This document shows positions 18,645 through 26,740 of a stretch of 36,155 nt of DNA, piece by piece. The position numbers were made by a program, and so were the translations under genes. Origin of the DNA: Ascidiaceihabitans sp. (GTDB lineage Bacteria > Pseudomonadota > Alphaproteobacteria > Rhodobacterales > Rhodobacteraceae); the NCBI GenBank assembly GCA_028388995.1, contig JAOEQC010000018.1, forward strand, positions 1 to 36,155, read 5' to 3'. The notes under the pieces were generated by a model that worked only from the letters and a program-made list of their open reading frames with translations, was not told where the DNA came from and did not search any database. Position 1 is the first letter of the stretch, and each line of letters begins with the position of its first letter.

Positions 18645-19709
18645 TTAATGTTGGTCGTAATTGACGCTTAACGTGTCTGACAATGCGTAGCACTGGCAGG
18701 TTAAAACGTAACCCGCTTCAACCTCGTAATCCTCAAGCGCGTGATTGCTTAGCATCTCGTACTCACCCTTGGTCACCTTGGCGATACAGGTGGAACAAAC
18801 GCCTGCCCTGCACGCGAATGGCGCATCAAGGTTGTTGGCCAGCGCGGCTTCCAGAACGGACTGATCCTTTGGCATCTTGAAGGTGTAATCCGCACCTTCT
18901 AACGTCACGGTTGCATCGGTGCCTTTGCTGCCTTCGGCGCGTTCCGAAATCGCTTGTTTCGCGAGGCACCCTTGTTGGCCAGTGCCAAACAATTCGAACT
19001 TGATCTGACTGTCGTACAAGCCATGGGACTTTAACGCTTCAACAATCCCAAGCATCATGGGTTCAGGGCCACAGATGAATGCTGTATCGACAGCTTTGAT
19101 ATCAACCCATGTTTGAAACAACGCGGCGCATTTTTCTTGATCGACACGCCCGCTGAACAGATCAATGTCTTGGCCGGTTTCGAGGACATGGATAATTGTG
19201 AGGCGTTGCATGTAGGTGTTCTTAAGCGCCTCTAGTTCTTCACGAAACATGATCGTACCAACCGCGCGGTTGGCGTATATCAGCGTGAATGTGCTTTCTG
19301 GTTCGCGGGTCAGGACGGTTTTCAGTATCGAAATAACGGGTGTAACACCTGATCCACCAGCGAAACCAAGATAGTTCTTAGCCTTGTTAGGCTCGATTTC
19401 AGTATAGAATTTGCCCATTGGCGGCATTGCATTCAGCGTGTCGCCAACTTGCAATTCGGTGTTGGCAAAAGTTGAAAACGCACCGCCATCAACTCGCTTT
19501 ATACCGACTTGTATTTTTCCGTCATCAAGGCCTGCGCAGATCGAATAATTGCGACGGAGTTTAGTCCCGTCAAAGTCGCGCTCAAAGGTAAGGTATTGCC
19601 CTTGCGCAAACGCAAAATCCTTAGGATTTTCAGGTTCTAATGTCAGGACAACTGCATCGCGTATAGTGCGATGAATGTCTGTGACGAGAAGGGGAAGGAA
19701 TGTGGCCAT
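18645..19709 (-). CDS. paaE: Phenylacetyl-CoA epoxidase reductase subunit PaaE
   Basis: PaaE passes electrons from NADPH to the PaaA di-iron site. The 354-residue protein has an N-terminal ferredoxin-NADP reductase module, with RRNYSICAG for flavin binding, GFAGGSGVTPVISILKT for NADPH and FICGPEPMM. A C-terminal plant-type 2Fe-2S domain follows, with cysteines in CRAGVCSTC and a distant one in LTCQCYA. It sits between paaD (3-base gap) and paaZ. Length and domain order match the family. Confidence 0.96.
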   Translation of the reverse strand: MATFLPLLVTDIHRTIRDAVVLTLEPENPKDFAFAQGQYLTFERDFDGTKLRRNYSICAGLDDGKIQVGIKRVDGGAFSTFANTELQVGDTLNAMPPMGKFYTEIEPNKAKNYLGFAGGSGVTPVISILKTVLTREPESTFTLIYANRAVGTIMFREELEALKNTYMQRLTIIHVLETGQDIDLFSGRVDQEKCAALFQTWVDIKAVDTAFICGPEPMMLGIVEALKSHGLYDSQIKFELFGTGQQGCLAKQAISERAEGSKGTDATVTLEGADYTFKMPKDQSVLEAALANNLDAPFACRAGVCSTCIAKVTKGEYEMLSNHALEDYEVEAGYVLTCQCYALSDTLSVNYDQH

Positions 19710-19712
19710 AGG

Positions 19713-20180
19713 TCAAATGCACTTAAAATAATCAAAGGGTTCAAGGCAGTCTGTGCAGCGCCATTGTGCCTTGCAGGGGGTTGATCCGAATTGGCTAATT
19801 TTCTCAACCTGTGGGGATTTACATCTGGGACACTGGCTGGGTCCACCTGCCGTTTGTGGCGGTGCGATGCCATATTCTTCAAGCTTTGTTTTGCCCTTTT
19901 CAGATAGCCAATCGGTGGTCCATGCAGGTGAAAGTTGACGTTTCAGTGTAACCTGTTTGATCCCGTGATCATTTAAAGCAGTTTCAATATCTAAGTTGAT
20001 AATGCGCGTTGCGGGGCAACCAGAATAAGTAGGTGTGACTGTTACTTCCAGCGCATCGTTCAGCCAAGCAACGCCGCGAATGATTCCTAAATCGACTAGC
20101 GAAATCACGGGAATCTCTGGATCGGGAACGGCATCTAACCACTCCCAAACTTGATTAATAGATGGTTTGGTCATCACCAT
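19713..20180 (-). CDS. paaD: Phenylacetyl-CoA epoxidase assembly protein PaaD
   Basis: PaaD is a DUF59/MIP18-type protein thought to help install iron or Fe-S clusters in the epoxidase complex. The 155-residue product has the DUF59 core (VPDPEIPVISLVDLGIIR, VTPTYSGCPATRII) and a C-terminal zinc-finger-like tail with cysteine pairs in CPRCKSPQ and CTDCLEPF, as in canonical PaaD. The start overlaps paaC; ATGs at 20180 and 20174 are both possible, the latter making a TGATG junction. Family firm; role known from other species. Confidence 0.93.
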   Translation of the reverse strand: MVMTKPSINQVWEWLDAVPDPEIPVISLVDLGIIRGVAWLNDALEVTVTPTYSGCPATRIINLDIETALNDHGIKQVTLKRQLSPAWTTDWLSEKGKTKLEEYGIAPPQTAGGPSQCPRCKSPQVEKISQFGSTPCKAQWRCTDCLEPFDYFKCI

Positions 20181-20902
20181 TTTGCGTCCGGATAAGCACG
20201 AGGCAGGAACTGCATTGTTGCAATCATATGGCCCAAATGTTCTGTGTGCCGCGCGCCAGTTTTTCCACCCTTATGTGTGAAGTTATCGGTGGGTATGGAA
20301 AGGGTGGCTGTGCGCAGAACGTCATTGGTGAGTTCATCAAACGCAGGACGCAAAGCGGCGACATCAATCAGATCATGTTTGTCAGTCAGGAACATTTCAC
20401 CAACGTAAGGCCACAACCGATCAAGGCCAGCTTGCATCCGCTTGTGGCTTTCTTCAGTTCCGTTACCAAGAGCGATGACCGTATCGCTTGAACGCTCCAG
20501 ATGATATGTCACTTCCTTCAGTGACTTCTCTGCAATGGCAGCAATCTCTGAGTTGTCAGATGATTTGAGCGCAGCCAGAACCAATGAATGCCACGCATCA
20601 AAAAGGAATTGGCGCATCATTGTGTGGCCAAAGTCGCGGTTTGGTTGTTCGACCAATAATAGATTGCGAAAATCCCAAACGTCACGGCGAAACGCCAAGG
20701 CATCTGCGTCGCGTCCCCTGTCTTCACACTCGGCTGCTAAACCCAACCAAAGTTGTGTTTGCCCGATCAGATCAAGTGCGGTATTTGCCAGCGCAATGTC
20801 CTCTTCCAATACGGGCGCAATACCACACCATTCAGAAACGCGGTGGCCAAGGACCAGTGAGTTATCACCCATTCGCAGAAGAAATTGTAACGGATCGCTC
20901 AC
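20174..20902 (-). CDS. paaC: Phenylacetyl-CoA epoxidase structural subunit PaaC
   Basis: PaaC is the non-catalytic ferritin-like partner of PaaA in the PaaABC(E) monooxygenase that epoxidises the ring of phenylacetyl-CoA. The 242-residue helical protein has WCGIAPVLEEDIALANTALD and NRDFGHTMMRQFLFDAWH, typical of PaaC, and lacks the full set of paired ExxH iron ligands. Its start overlaps the paaB stop by four bases (ATGA) and its end overlaps paaD. Confidence 0.95.
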   Translation of the reverse strand: MSDPLQFLLRMGDNSLVLGHRVSEWCGIAPVLEEDIALANTALDLIGQTQLWLGLAAECEDRGRDADALAFRRDVWDFRNLLLVEQPNRDFGHTMMRQFLFDAWHSLVLAALKSSDNSEIAAIAEKSLKEVTYHLERSSDTVIALGNGTEESHKRMQAGLDRLWPYVGEMFLTDKHDLIDVAALRPAFDELTNDVLRTATLSIPTDNFTHKGGKTGARHTEHLGHMIATMQFLPRAYPDAKW

Positions 20903-21186
20903 ATTGCACCCACTTCATCAGGTATGTCGAAAAAGGTCGGGTGGCGGTACACTTTATCATCCGCGGGATCGTATAGAGACCCCTTATCCTCTGGGCTGGA
21001 TGCTGCAATAGCGCTGGACTCGATCGCCCAGATGCTCACGCCTTCTTTGCGTCGTGTATAAACATCGCGTGCGTTCTTGATTGCCATTTCCGCATCAGGT
21101 GCATGTAGGCTGCCAACGTGGCGGTGGGACAAACCGTGCGCGCCGCGAATAAAGATTTCCCAAAGGGGCCAGTCGTTTGTGCTCAT
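20899..21186 (-). CDS. paaB: Phenylacetyl-CoA epoxidase subunit PaaB
   Basis: PaaB is the small subunit that bridges PaaAC heterodimers. I start it at the ATG at 21186 (MSTNDWPLWEIFIRGAHGLS), giving 95 residues, the normal size. A longer in-frame extension upstream reads through the DUF3291 gene in another frame and has no PaaB similarity. Visible motifs are HRHVGSLHAPDAEMAIKNAR, YTRRKEGVSIWAI and DDKVYRHPTFFDIPDEVG. It sits 16 bases after the DUF3291 gene and overlaps paaC. Confidence 0.95.
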   Translation of the reverse strand: MSTNDWPLWEIFIRGAHGLSHRHVGSLHAPDAEMAIKNARDVYTRRKEGVSIWAIESSAIAASSPEDKGSLYDPADDKVYRHPTFFDIPDEVGAM

Positions 21187-21202
21187 GTTATTTACTCCGC
21201 AG

Positions 21203-21655
21203 CTACTGTGTAGCGCCGCCAAGCGCTTTGATCGACGAAGTCCCAACCAAAGGCGTGGTCTGTCGACTCGTATTTTGAAGATATTCCATGCGATCCATCG
21301 CCTCAGCCAAGTCAGGTGTGTGGTTATCTTCAACCATCCACATCACGAAATGATGAGATGTCATGGCCTGAAACCATTCTTCTTTACGTTTGTAAAAACG
21401 CGCATGAACGGTGTTGAAAACGTATTTGCCAAGTGACGCAACATCTTCCCAAACGGACATGTTTGAGATCATTTCGGTATCACCCGGTACACTGATGTCT
21501 GTTGCGTTTCCACTGTCAGACTTCATGCGCCAAACAAAACCGGGGCTGCGTTCAGCCAAGGCATTGATAGTGTCCAGATTATCCATAAATCCAGACATGC
21601 GCGGATCATCTAGCGGATAGGCTGCGTAACCAACATTGAGTTCAGCCAGTCTCAT
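21203..21655 (-). CDS. DUF3291 protein inserted between paaA and paaB
   Basis: A 150-residue protein starting at the ATG at 21655, which overlaps the paaA stop (ATGA). It matches DUF3291: [63 protein letters not shown] and [12 protein letters not shown]. This family is expected to fold as a dimeric alpha/beta barrel like antibiotic-biosynthesis monooxygenases, but I know of no assigned reaction. Translational coupling between two epoxidase subunits argues for a role tied to the complex or its product, for example handling a reactive epoxide or oxepin intermediate; that is inference. It is not part of the E. coli paa set. Confidence 0.85.
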   Translation of the reverse strand: MRLAELNVGYAAYPLDDPRMSGFMDNLDTINALAERSPGFVWRMKSDSGNATDISVPGDTEMISNMSVWEDVASLGKYVFNTVHARFYKRKEEWFQAMTSHHFVMWMVEDNHTPDLAEAMDRMEYLQNTSRQTTPLVGTSSIKALGGATQ

Positions 21656-22644
21656 TCTGCGGCGACCTTCATTGCTTTCTTTTTGGCCGCGTGCGCCATC
21701 ATACCATCGCGAACCCACGCGCCATCATCCCAAGCCTTGTTGCGTGCTTCCATCCGCTCAGTCGTTTCTGGACCATTGCCGCGTAGAACGTCAAAGAACT
21801 CATCCCAGTCTGGTTGGCTGAAATTGTAACCGCCCTTTTCTTCGTTCCATTTTAGGTTCTCATCGGGAACGGTCAGGCCAAGGTATTCAGCTTGCGGAAC
21901 AGTTTGATCCACAAACTTTTGGCGCAGCTCATCGTTGGAGTTCATCTTGATCTTCCACGCCATAGATTGTGCGGAATGGACCGAGTTTTCATCCGATGGA
22001 CCGAACATCATCAATGACGGGCCCCAGAAGCGGTTAAAGGCGTCTTGTGCCATGTGCTTCTGCGCATCGGTTCCTTTGGCCATCGTCATCATGATGTCAA
22101 AACCTTGGCGTTGGTGAAATGACTCTTCTTTACAAATCCTTACCATCGCTCGCGCATAAGGGCCGTAGGATGTGCGCTGCAATGGCACTTGGTTCATAAT
22201 TGCCGCACCATCGACCAGCCAGCCGACAGCGCCCATATCAGCCCATGTTAGGGTCGGGTAATTGAAAATGCTTGAGTATTTCATGCGGCCATCGAGCAAC
22301 ATCTCAGTCAGTTCATCACGGGTCGCGCCGAGCGTTTCAGCAGCGCAATAAAGATACAGACCGTGACCTGCTTCGTCTTGAACTTTGGCCAATAAAATTG
22401 CTTTGCGCTCCAAGGTAGGTGCGCGGGTAATCCAATTGCCCTCAGGCAGTTGTCCGACGATTTCAGAGTGGGCGTGTTGACCGATTTGACGGATCAAGTT
22501 CTTGCGATAACCTTCAGGCATCCAATCCTTTGGCTCGATCTTATCACCAGCGTTGATACGCTCTTGAAACGCACGCTCTTGCGGCTCCATCTCGTCCAAC
22601 GATTTGACGCCTGTACCTGTTGATTTCACCATCTGTGCGTACAT
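21652..22644 (-). CDS. paaA: Phenylacetyl-CoA epoxidase catalytic subunit PaaA
   Basis: PaaA carries the di-iron centre that inserts oxygen into the ring of phenylacetyl-CoA. The 330-residue protein shows the iron-ligand pairs E91-x-x-H94 ([13 protein letters not shown]) and E174-x-x-H177 ([13 protein letters not shown]), with E61 in [11 protein letters not shown] as a likely further ligand, plus [19 protein letters not shown] near the end. It starts 3 bases after the thiolase stop and overlaps the DUF3291 gene. Length and motifs match the family. Confidence 0.97.
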   Translation of the reverse strand: MYAQMVKSTGTGVKSLDEMEPQERAFQERINAGDKIEPKDWMPEGYRKNLIRQIGQHAHSEIVGQLPEGNWITRAPTLERKAILLAKVQDEAGHGLYLYCAAETLGATRDELTEMLLDGRMKYSSIFNYPTLTWADMGAVGWLVDGAAIMNQVPLQRTSYGPYARAMVRICKEESFHQRQGFDIMMTMAKGTDAQKHMAQDAFNRFWGPSLMMFGPSDENSVHSAQSMAWKIKMNSNDELRQKFVDQTVPQAEYLGLTVPDENLKWNEEKGGYNFSQPDWDEFFDVLRGNGPETTERMEARNKAWDDGAWVRDGMMAHAAKKKAMKVAAE

Positions 22645-22647
22645 AGT

Positions 22648-23850
22648 TCAAACTCTCTCTAGGATCAGGGCAACACCTTGGCCAACGCCGACACACATGG
22701 TGCACAGCGCATAACGACCTTGGGTTCGTTGCAGTTGGTAGGCAGCTGTCATGACCAGCCGTGCGCCAGACATGCCCAACGGGTGGCCTATTGCGATAGC
22801 GCCGCCTTGGGCATTCACGCGCGGATCATCGTCTGCCACACCAAGTGCGCGCATCGTAGCAAGCCCCTGTGCTGCGAAGGCTTCGTTCAGTTCAATAACG
22901 TCCATTTGCTCGATGGTCAGACCTGCGCGGGTCAGTACCTTTTCACAGGCTGGGATCGGACCGATGCCCATAACGCGAGGCGCAACTCCTGCAGCATTCA
23001 TTGCTACAATGCGGGCCATTGGTTTGAGGTTGTTCTTGCCGGCGGCAATTTCTGATGCGATCAGCAATGCAGCTGCGCCATCGTTCACACCTGATGCGTT
23101 GCCAGCGGTCACGGTTAAGTCGGGGCCATTGATGCCGCGCAACTTGGCAAGGCTCTCAACGTTGGTATTTAGGCGTGGGTGTTCGTCCGTGTCGACAATA
23201 AAAGGGTTACCTTTAAGCTGTGGAATTGTCACTGGCGCAATCTCATTGGCAAACAAACCAGCCTCATGAGCGGAACCCCATCGTGCCTGTGACCGTGCGG
23301 CAAATGCGTCTTGATCTGCGCGGCTAACGCCGTGATCTTCTGCAACGTTGTCTGCAGTCTGCGGCATTGAATCGACGCCATATTCCGCCTTCATTGCTGG
23401 GTTAACAAAACGCCAGCCGATCGTAGTGTCGTGCATCGTCTGTGCACGTCCAAAGGCGGTGTCCGCTTTACCCATAACAAGTGGTGCGCGGCTCATGCTT
23501 TCAACACCACCCGCGATAACCATATCTAAATCACAAGATTTGATACCGCGTGCAGCCATACCAATCGCATCCATACCTGAGGCACACAAGCGGTTTACGG
23601 TAATGCCGGGGACATCAATTGGCAGACCTGCAAGCAATGTAGCCATGCGTGCAACGTTACGGTTGTCTTCGCCAGCTTGGTTTGCACAGCCTAAGATGAC
23701 GTCATCAATGCTGGCCCAATCCACTTGTGGGTTGCGTGCTATCATTGCCGCAATGGGTGCAGCAGCTAAGTCATCTGTGCGTATGGAGGAAAGTGAGCCG
23801 CCATAACGACCGATAGGTGTTCGCTGGGCGTCACAAATAAAAGCGTCCAT
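22648..23850 (-). CDS. paaJ: 3-oxoadipyl-CoA / 3-oxo-5,6-dehydrosuberyl-CoA thiolase
   Basis: This thiolase cleaves beta-ketoacyl-CoA intermediates to acetyl-CoA, in the paa pathway both 3-oxo-5,6-dehydrosuberyl-CoA and 3-oxoadipyl-CoA. The 400-residue protein has the nucleophile C89 (NRLCASGMDAIGMA), H356 (AIAIGHPLGMSGAR) and C386 (CTMCVGVGQG). The full-length similarity is to the PcaF/PaaJ subgroup (DVILGCANQAGEDNRNVARM). It is the first gene of the operon, with a palindrome-rich promoter region upstream. The same protein could serve beta-ketoadipate (pcaF); placement before paaA favours paaJ. Confidence 0.93.
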   Translation of the reverse strand: MDAFICDAQRTPIGRYGGSLSSIRTDDLAAAPIAAMIARNPQVDWASIDDVILGCANQAGEDNRNVARMATLLAGLPIDVPGITVNRLCASGMDAIGMAARGIKSCDLDMVIAGGVESMSRAPLVMGKADTAFGRAQTMHDTTIGWRFVNPAMKAEYGVDSMPQTADNVAEDHGVSRADQDAFAARSQARWGSAHEAGLFANEIAPVTIPQLKGNPFIVDTDEHPRLNTNVESLAKLRGINGPDLTVTAGNASGVNDGAAALLIASEIAAGKNNLKPMARIVAMNAAGVAPRVMGIGPIPACEKVLTRAGLTIEQMDVIELNEAFAAQGLATMRALGVADDDPRVNAQGGAIAIGHPLGMSGARLVMTAAYQLQRTQGRYALCTMCVGVGQGVALILERV

Positions 23851-23906
23851 AAATGTCTCCTAGTTGACTTGAACTTAGGCGGAGGATCGATTCGATGCAA
23901 TTTAAA

Positions 23907-23944
23907 TGTTACTAATTTTAACAAGGGTCAAAAAATATGTAACA
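23907..23944 (-). promoter_or_regulatory. Palindromic operator region upstream of the paa operon
   Basis: TGTTA-N7-TAACA occupies 23907-23923, and a second GTAACA at 23939-23944 mirrors the TGTTAC of the first arm. On the minus strand a TTGACC -35-like box (about 23926-23931) lies between them, with no convincing -10. The arrangement, 57-94 bases before the thiolase ATG, suits a repressor such as PaaX overlapping the promoter. Which protein binds is not shown. Confidence 0.4.
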
Positions 23945-23982
23945 TGAGGAATTGTGCTGCAAAGCTTACGTTTATCATTCAC

Positions 23983-24132
23983 TCAGAGCGTGGTCTCTAG
24001 GTAGCTGTCCCCGAGCTGGCGATACAGGGTGGCCTTTCCAATGAGGGGTCCAAGGCACTCTGGGACGTTCCTCTTATAGCGAAAGCTGCCGTTGCTAAGG
24101 TGAAAAACATAGGGGGTAGTTTTAGGGGCACA
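23983..24132 (-). pseudogene. Tyrosine-recombinase (integrase) N-terminal remnant
   Basis: Between stops, a 49-codon frame reads PYVFHLSNGSFRYKRNVPE, then CLGPLIGKATLYRQLGDSYLE, then TTL and TGA. This resembles the N-terminal DUF6538-like domain of Rhodobacteraceae site-specific integrases (pattern YLxRRxGxYYFRRRVPxDLxxxxGKxxxxxSLxT). There is no start codon and no catalytic domain, so it would be a dead fragment. It lies in the 669-base spacer between the paa operon and the sulfur-uptake genes, next to a repeated element. The rest of that spacer, 24236-24370, shows nothing I can name. The identification is tentative. Confidence 0.35.
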
Positions 24133-24190
24133 TCATCACTCATAGTTGTAGATTGTGCGCCTAGGGTGCTCCAGTTCAAGTCAAAAGAGC

Positions 24191-24235
24191 CTCTCAGGAC
24201 TGAATATTTTGCTGCCAACCTGACAAAGTGGACCT
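24191..24235 (+). repeat. Degenerate ~45-bp direct repeat, left copy
   Basis: This stretch (core TATTTTGCTG, then CCTGACAAAG, then GGACCT) aligns with 26831-26876 at 36 of 46 positions with one gap. The two copies lie in the same orientation on either side of the rhodanese-YeeE operon. It could be an insertion-sequence end or a duplicated target; no transposase is attached. Confidence 0.6.
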
Positions 24236-24373
24236 TTTTATGTGTCACATCTGGGTGACTTTAAGGAATTTACGTAATCCTTGCGTAAATCCAACCCTCC
24301 ATTTGAAAAAGAAGTCTATTTTTTTGTCGAGGTGTTTTTTAAAAGTACTAATTTCCGTCAGTCAAGCTTATTA

Positions 24374-24391
24374 TGAGAATATTATTTCTCA
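24374..24391 (+). promoter_or_regulatory. Palindrome upstream of the sulfur-uptake operon
   Basis: TGAGAA-TATTAT-TTCTCA is a perfect inverted repeat about 15 bases upstream of the putative -35. ArsR-type sulfur-sensing repressors bind AT-rich palindromes of this general kind, so it is a candidate operator, without direct support. Confidence 0.35.
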
Positions 24392-24404
24392 AAAATAAAT
24401 AAAA

Positions 24405-24434
24405 TGGTAAATTAATCTTTAAAATTTCTATAAT
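24405..24434 (+). promoter_or_regulatory. Candidate promoter of the rhodanese-YeeE operon
   Basis: A perfect TATAAT -10 at 24429-24434 has only a weak -35 (TGGTAA, 24405-24410, spacer 18). The surrounding 100 bases are very AT-rich, so a chance match is possible. The rhodanese ATG is 86 bases downstream, with GAGGA 7 bases before it. Confidence 0.4.
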
Positions 24435-24519
24435 TTGGCCGTTAAGAGAACACTTTAACTTTCAGGGCGTTCTTTTGGCTGTTAGTTAGGGATGGTAGAA
24501 ATAGACTGAGGATACCAAA

Positions 24520-25446
24520 ATGAAATTATTAACCTACAGTGTTATGGCGTGCTTAATGGTTGCATCGGCGGCAACAGCAGGTGTCCTGAAGCCGCTTATG
24601 AGCCCGGCCGAGCTGGCAAATACATTGGATCAGTATAAGCCAATTATTTTAGATATACGAGGGGACGCTTATGACGAGGGTCACATTGTTGGTGCTATTT
24701 CAGCACCTTATGGTTTGTTTCGAGGACCAAAAATAAATCCGGGTCAATTGCTCGATGTAAAGACATTGGAGCAACGCTTTGAATCACTGGGGCTTGAACT
24801 GGATAGACCAATTGTTGTTGTCTCTGAAGGTGCAAATGATAGTGATTTCGGTGCAGCAGCTCGTGTCTATTGGACGCTTAAATCTTCTGGTTTCACAGAT
24901 TTGACTATTTTGAATGGTGGCAAGCAGGCTTGGGAAGCTGCGGGATATCCAATTGGTCAAATTAACGTCAAGCCACAAGCAACTGAGCTAAACATCACGT
25001 TCACTCAAAAGTGGACTGCGACAACAGAGCAAGTTGTTTCGGTGACAAAGGGTGAAATTGACAGTTTACTGCTAGATGCTCGTCCGGCAAGTTTTTATGC
25101 AGGTGAGAAAAGTCATGTTGCAGCCGCACGTCCTGGCACTTTGCCCGGAGCAAAAAATTATTATTATGCTTCCTTTTTTGTTCCAGGTGTCGCAGCAATT
25201 TCTTCAGCTATTGATGTCGCAAGTCTAAAGGCCACGTTAGGTATTGAAGACAAGCAGGAAATAGTTTCATTTTGTAATACAGGGCATTGGGCTGCAACAA
25301 ATTGGTTTGCGTTATCTGAAATCGCGGGAATAGAAAACGTGAAGTTATATCCAGGATCAATGGTCGAATATTCAAATCTTGATTTGCCTATGGAAAATTC
25401 ACCCGGTGTGCTCAAAAACTTTCTCAATAAAATAAGCGGTAACTGA
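24520..25446 (+). CDS. Exported tandem-rhodanese sulfurtransferase
   Basis: Rhodaneses move sulfane sulfur from thiosulfate or persulfides via an active-site cysteine. The 308-residue protein has a signal peptide (MACLMVASAATAG) and two rhodanese domains. In the N-terminal domain (about residues 25-150) the cysteine position reads VVVSEGANDSDFGA and lacks Cys, which is normal for tandem rhodaneses. The C-terminal domain has C252 in the loop SFCNTGHWAATNWFAL. It therefore acts in the periplasm. The stop overlaps the YeeE ATG (TGATG), so it probably feeds or senses sulfur for that transporter. Its loop CNTGHW is not the CRxGxT of classical thiosulfate sulfurtransferases, so the donor is uncertain. 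Confidence 0.88.
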   Translation: MKLLTYSVMACLMVASAATAGVLKPLMSPAELANTLDQYKPIILDIRGDAYDEGHIVGAISAPYGLFRGPKINPGQLLDVKTLEQRFESLGLELDRPIVVVSEGANDSDFGAAARVYWTLKSSGFTDLTILNGGKQAWEAAGYPIGQINVKPQATELNITFTQKWTATTEQVVSVTKGEIDSLLLDARPASFYAGEKSHVAAARPGTLPGAKNYYYASFFVPGVAAISSAIDVASLKATLGIEDKQEIVSFCNTGHWAATNWFALSEIAGIENVKLYPGSMVEYSNLDLPMENSPGVLKNFLNKISGN

Positions 25447-26579
25447 TGGCTTCTGACCATTTAATTACTCGATCAAAATCAACTACGCCATATTTATGGC
25501 GTAGTTTTTTGATTCTATTTTTAGCATTCATTGTCTTATTGGCCGCTATTTTTGTTGGTGCTAGGTTTGGGCTGCTTTTGGCAGTTGGTTTGTGTTTCGG
25601 CATTGTCTTAGAGGGCTTGGGCTTCGGATTCGCGGGTCCTTGGAGAGCAATGATTTTGAGGCGTGAAGCGTCTGGCGTTTTAGCTCAGCTTCTTGCTATT
25701 GGTTTGGCTGCAATTTTAGCTTTACCGTTGATCCATTTTAATGGGGGCGAAATCGTGGGTGCTCGCGGCTCGATAGGGTGGTCAATGGTTTTGGGAGCAT
25801 TTTGTTTCGGTGTGGCCATGCAAGTGGTTTTGGGGTGCGGATCTGGGACCTTAGTCAATGTGGGGTCTGGCAACCCAATTGCTCTTTTAGCGCTTCCCTT
25901 TTTTTCAATAGGTAGTTTCGTGGGAGCCTATCATGTAGCATGGTGGACTGGTTTGGGCGCTCTACCCATTATGGTTTTGGCAGGCTGGTCCGGTTTGCTT
26001 ATAACTCTGACATTGCTGATAGCAGTGGCGGCTGTTTTCTTCTTCTTTGCTAGATCAGGGGAACGCTTCATTTCTAAGCGTTATTTGTTGGCGGCTATTT
26101 TGATAGCAGTTTTTGCAAGTTTGAACCTAATCATAGCTGGGCAGCCATGGGGTGTTGTGTATGGCTTAGGGCTATGGGCCGCTAAAGTGGTGGTATCGTT
26201 GGGTGTAGATTTGTCAGGGTCAGTTTTCTTCTCAGCGCCAGTAAATGCAGAACGCTTACAAGAAAGTATTTTGACTGATTATACGTCTCTGACAAATATT
26301 GGACTTATTTTGGGAGCATTTTTCGTAGGTTCTTGGAGAGTTGGAGGTTTCAGTCAAAAACTCCCAAGATTGCCGTTACGAGCATGGTTTTCCACGATTA
26401 TAGCAGGATTCATAATGGGGTACGCGGCCCGATTAGCGCTTGGGTGTAATGTTGGCGCGTATTTTTCAGGAATCTCGACTGGAAGCCTCCATGGCTGGAT
26501 GTGGTTTTTAGCAGCTTTTTGCGGATCATATTATGGTATCAAGCTGCGTCCAATTTTAGGTTTGGAGGTGCGGTCTTGA
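25446..26579 (+). CDS. YeeE/YedE-family sulfur-compound transporter (TsuA-like)
   Basis: YeeE/TsuA proteins take up thiosulfate or related sulfane compounds through a membrane pore lined by cysteines. The 377-residue protein is almost entirely hydrophobic with about nine or more membrane segments. It shows the two pseudo-repeats of the family, each with a conserved cysteine: C131 (VVLGCGSGTLVNVGSGN) and C334 (LGCNVGAYFSGISTGSLHGW). It overlaps the periplasmic rhodanese upstream and a small exported-peptide gene downstream. Family firm; substrate inferred from TsuA. Base composition is lower in GC than the flanking operons. Confidence 0.9.
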   Translation: MASDHLITRSKSTTPYLWRSFLILFLAFIVLLAAIFVGARFGLLLAVGLCFGIVLEGLGFGFAGPWRAMILRREASGVLAQLLAIGLAAILALPLIHFNGGEIVGARGSIGWSMVLGAFCFGVAMQVVLGCGSGTLVNVGSGNPIALLALPFFSIGSFVGAYHVAWWTGLGALPIMVLAGWSGLLITLTLLIAVAAVFFFFARSGERFISKRYLLAAILIAVFASLNLIIAGQPWGVVYGLGLWAAKVVVSLGVDLSGSVFFSAPVNAERLQESILTDYTSLTNIGLILGAFFVGSWRVGGFSQKLPRLPLRAWFSTIIAGFIMGYAARLALGCNVGAYFSGISTGSLHGWMWFLAAFCGSYYGIKLRPILGLEVRS

Positions 26580-26740
26580 CCCGAAGATCAGCCGCAAATA
26601 TGGCAATATTTTTTGTTTTTTGCCTCATACTATTTGACGTATCGACAGCCGAAGTGAATCCCTACAGAGCTCCATCTGTGATTGCACTTGGGTCAGGAGT
26701 GGAAAGTGTGGGTGGCTTTTGTGGGGCTCTAACAAATTGA
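26576..26740 (+). CDS. Small exported peptide with one cysteine, third gene of the sulfur-uptake operon
   Basis: A 54-codon frame starts with TTG at 26576, overlapping the YeeE stop (TTGA), 7 bases after a strong GGAGG at 26564-26568. It has a basic start (TRRSAAN), a hydrophobic core (MAIFFVFCLILFDVSTA) ending in a plausible signal-peptidase site, and a mature part of about 30 residues ending GGFCGALTN with a single cysteine. An ATG at 26600 is an alternative start. I do not recognise the family. A one-cysteine periplasmic peptide next to a rhodanese and a sulfur channel could be a sulfur carrier or accessory; this is inference. It could also be spurious, but the ribosome site and signal peptide argue otherwise. 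Confidence 0.6.
   Translation: MTRRSAANMAIFFVFCLILFDVSTAEVNPYRAPSVIALGSGVESVGGFCGALTN

Noticed and set aside
23997-24248. 83-codon minus-strand frame upstream of the sulfur operon
   Set aside because: No recognisable protein; the integrase-like similarity is in a different frame of the same stretch.
26501-26575. Longer version of the small exported peptide starting inside yeeE
   Set aside because: It would place 25 residues ahead of the signal peptide, and the start lacks a ribosome site; the TTG at 26576 follows GGAGG.
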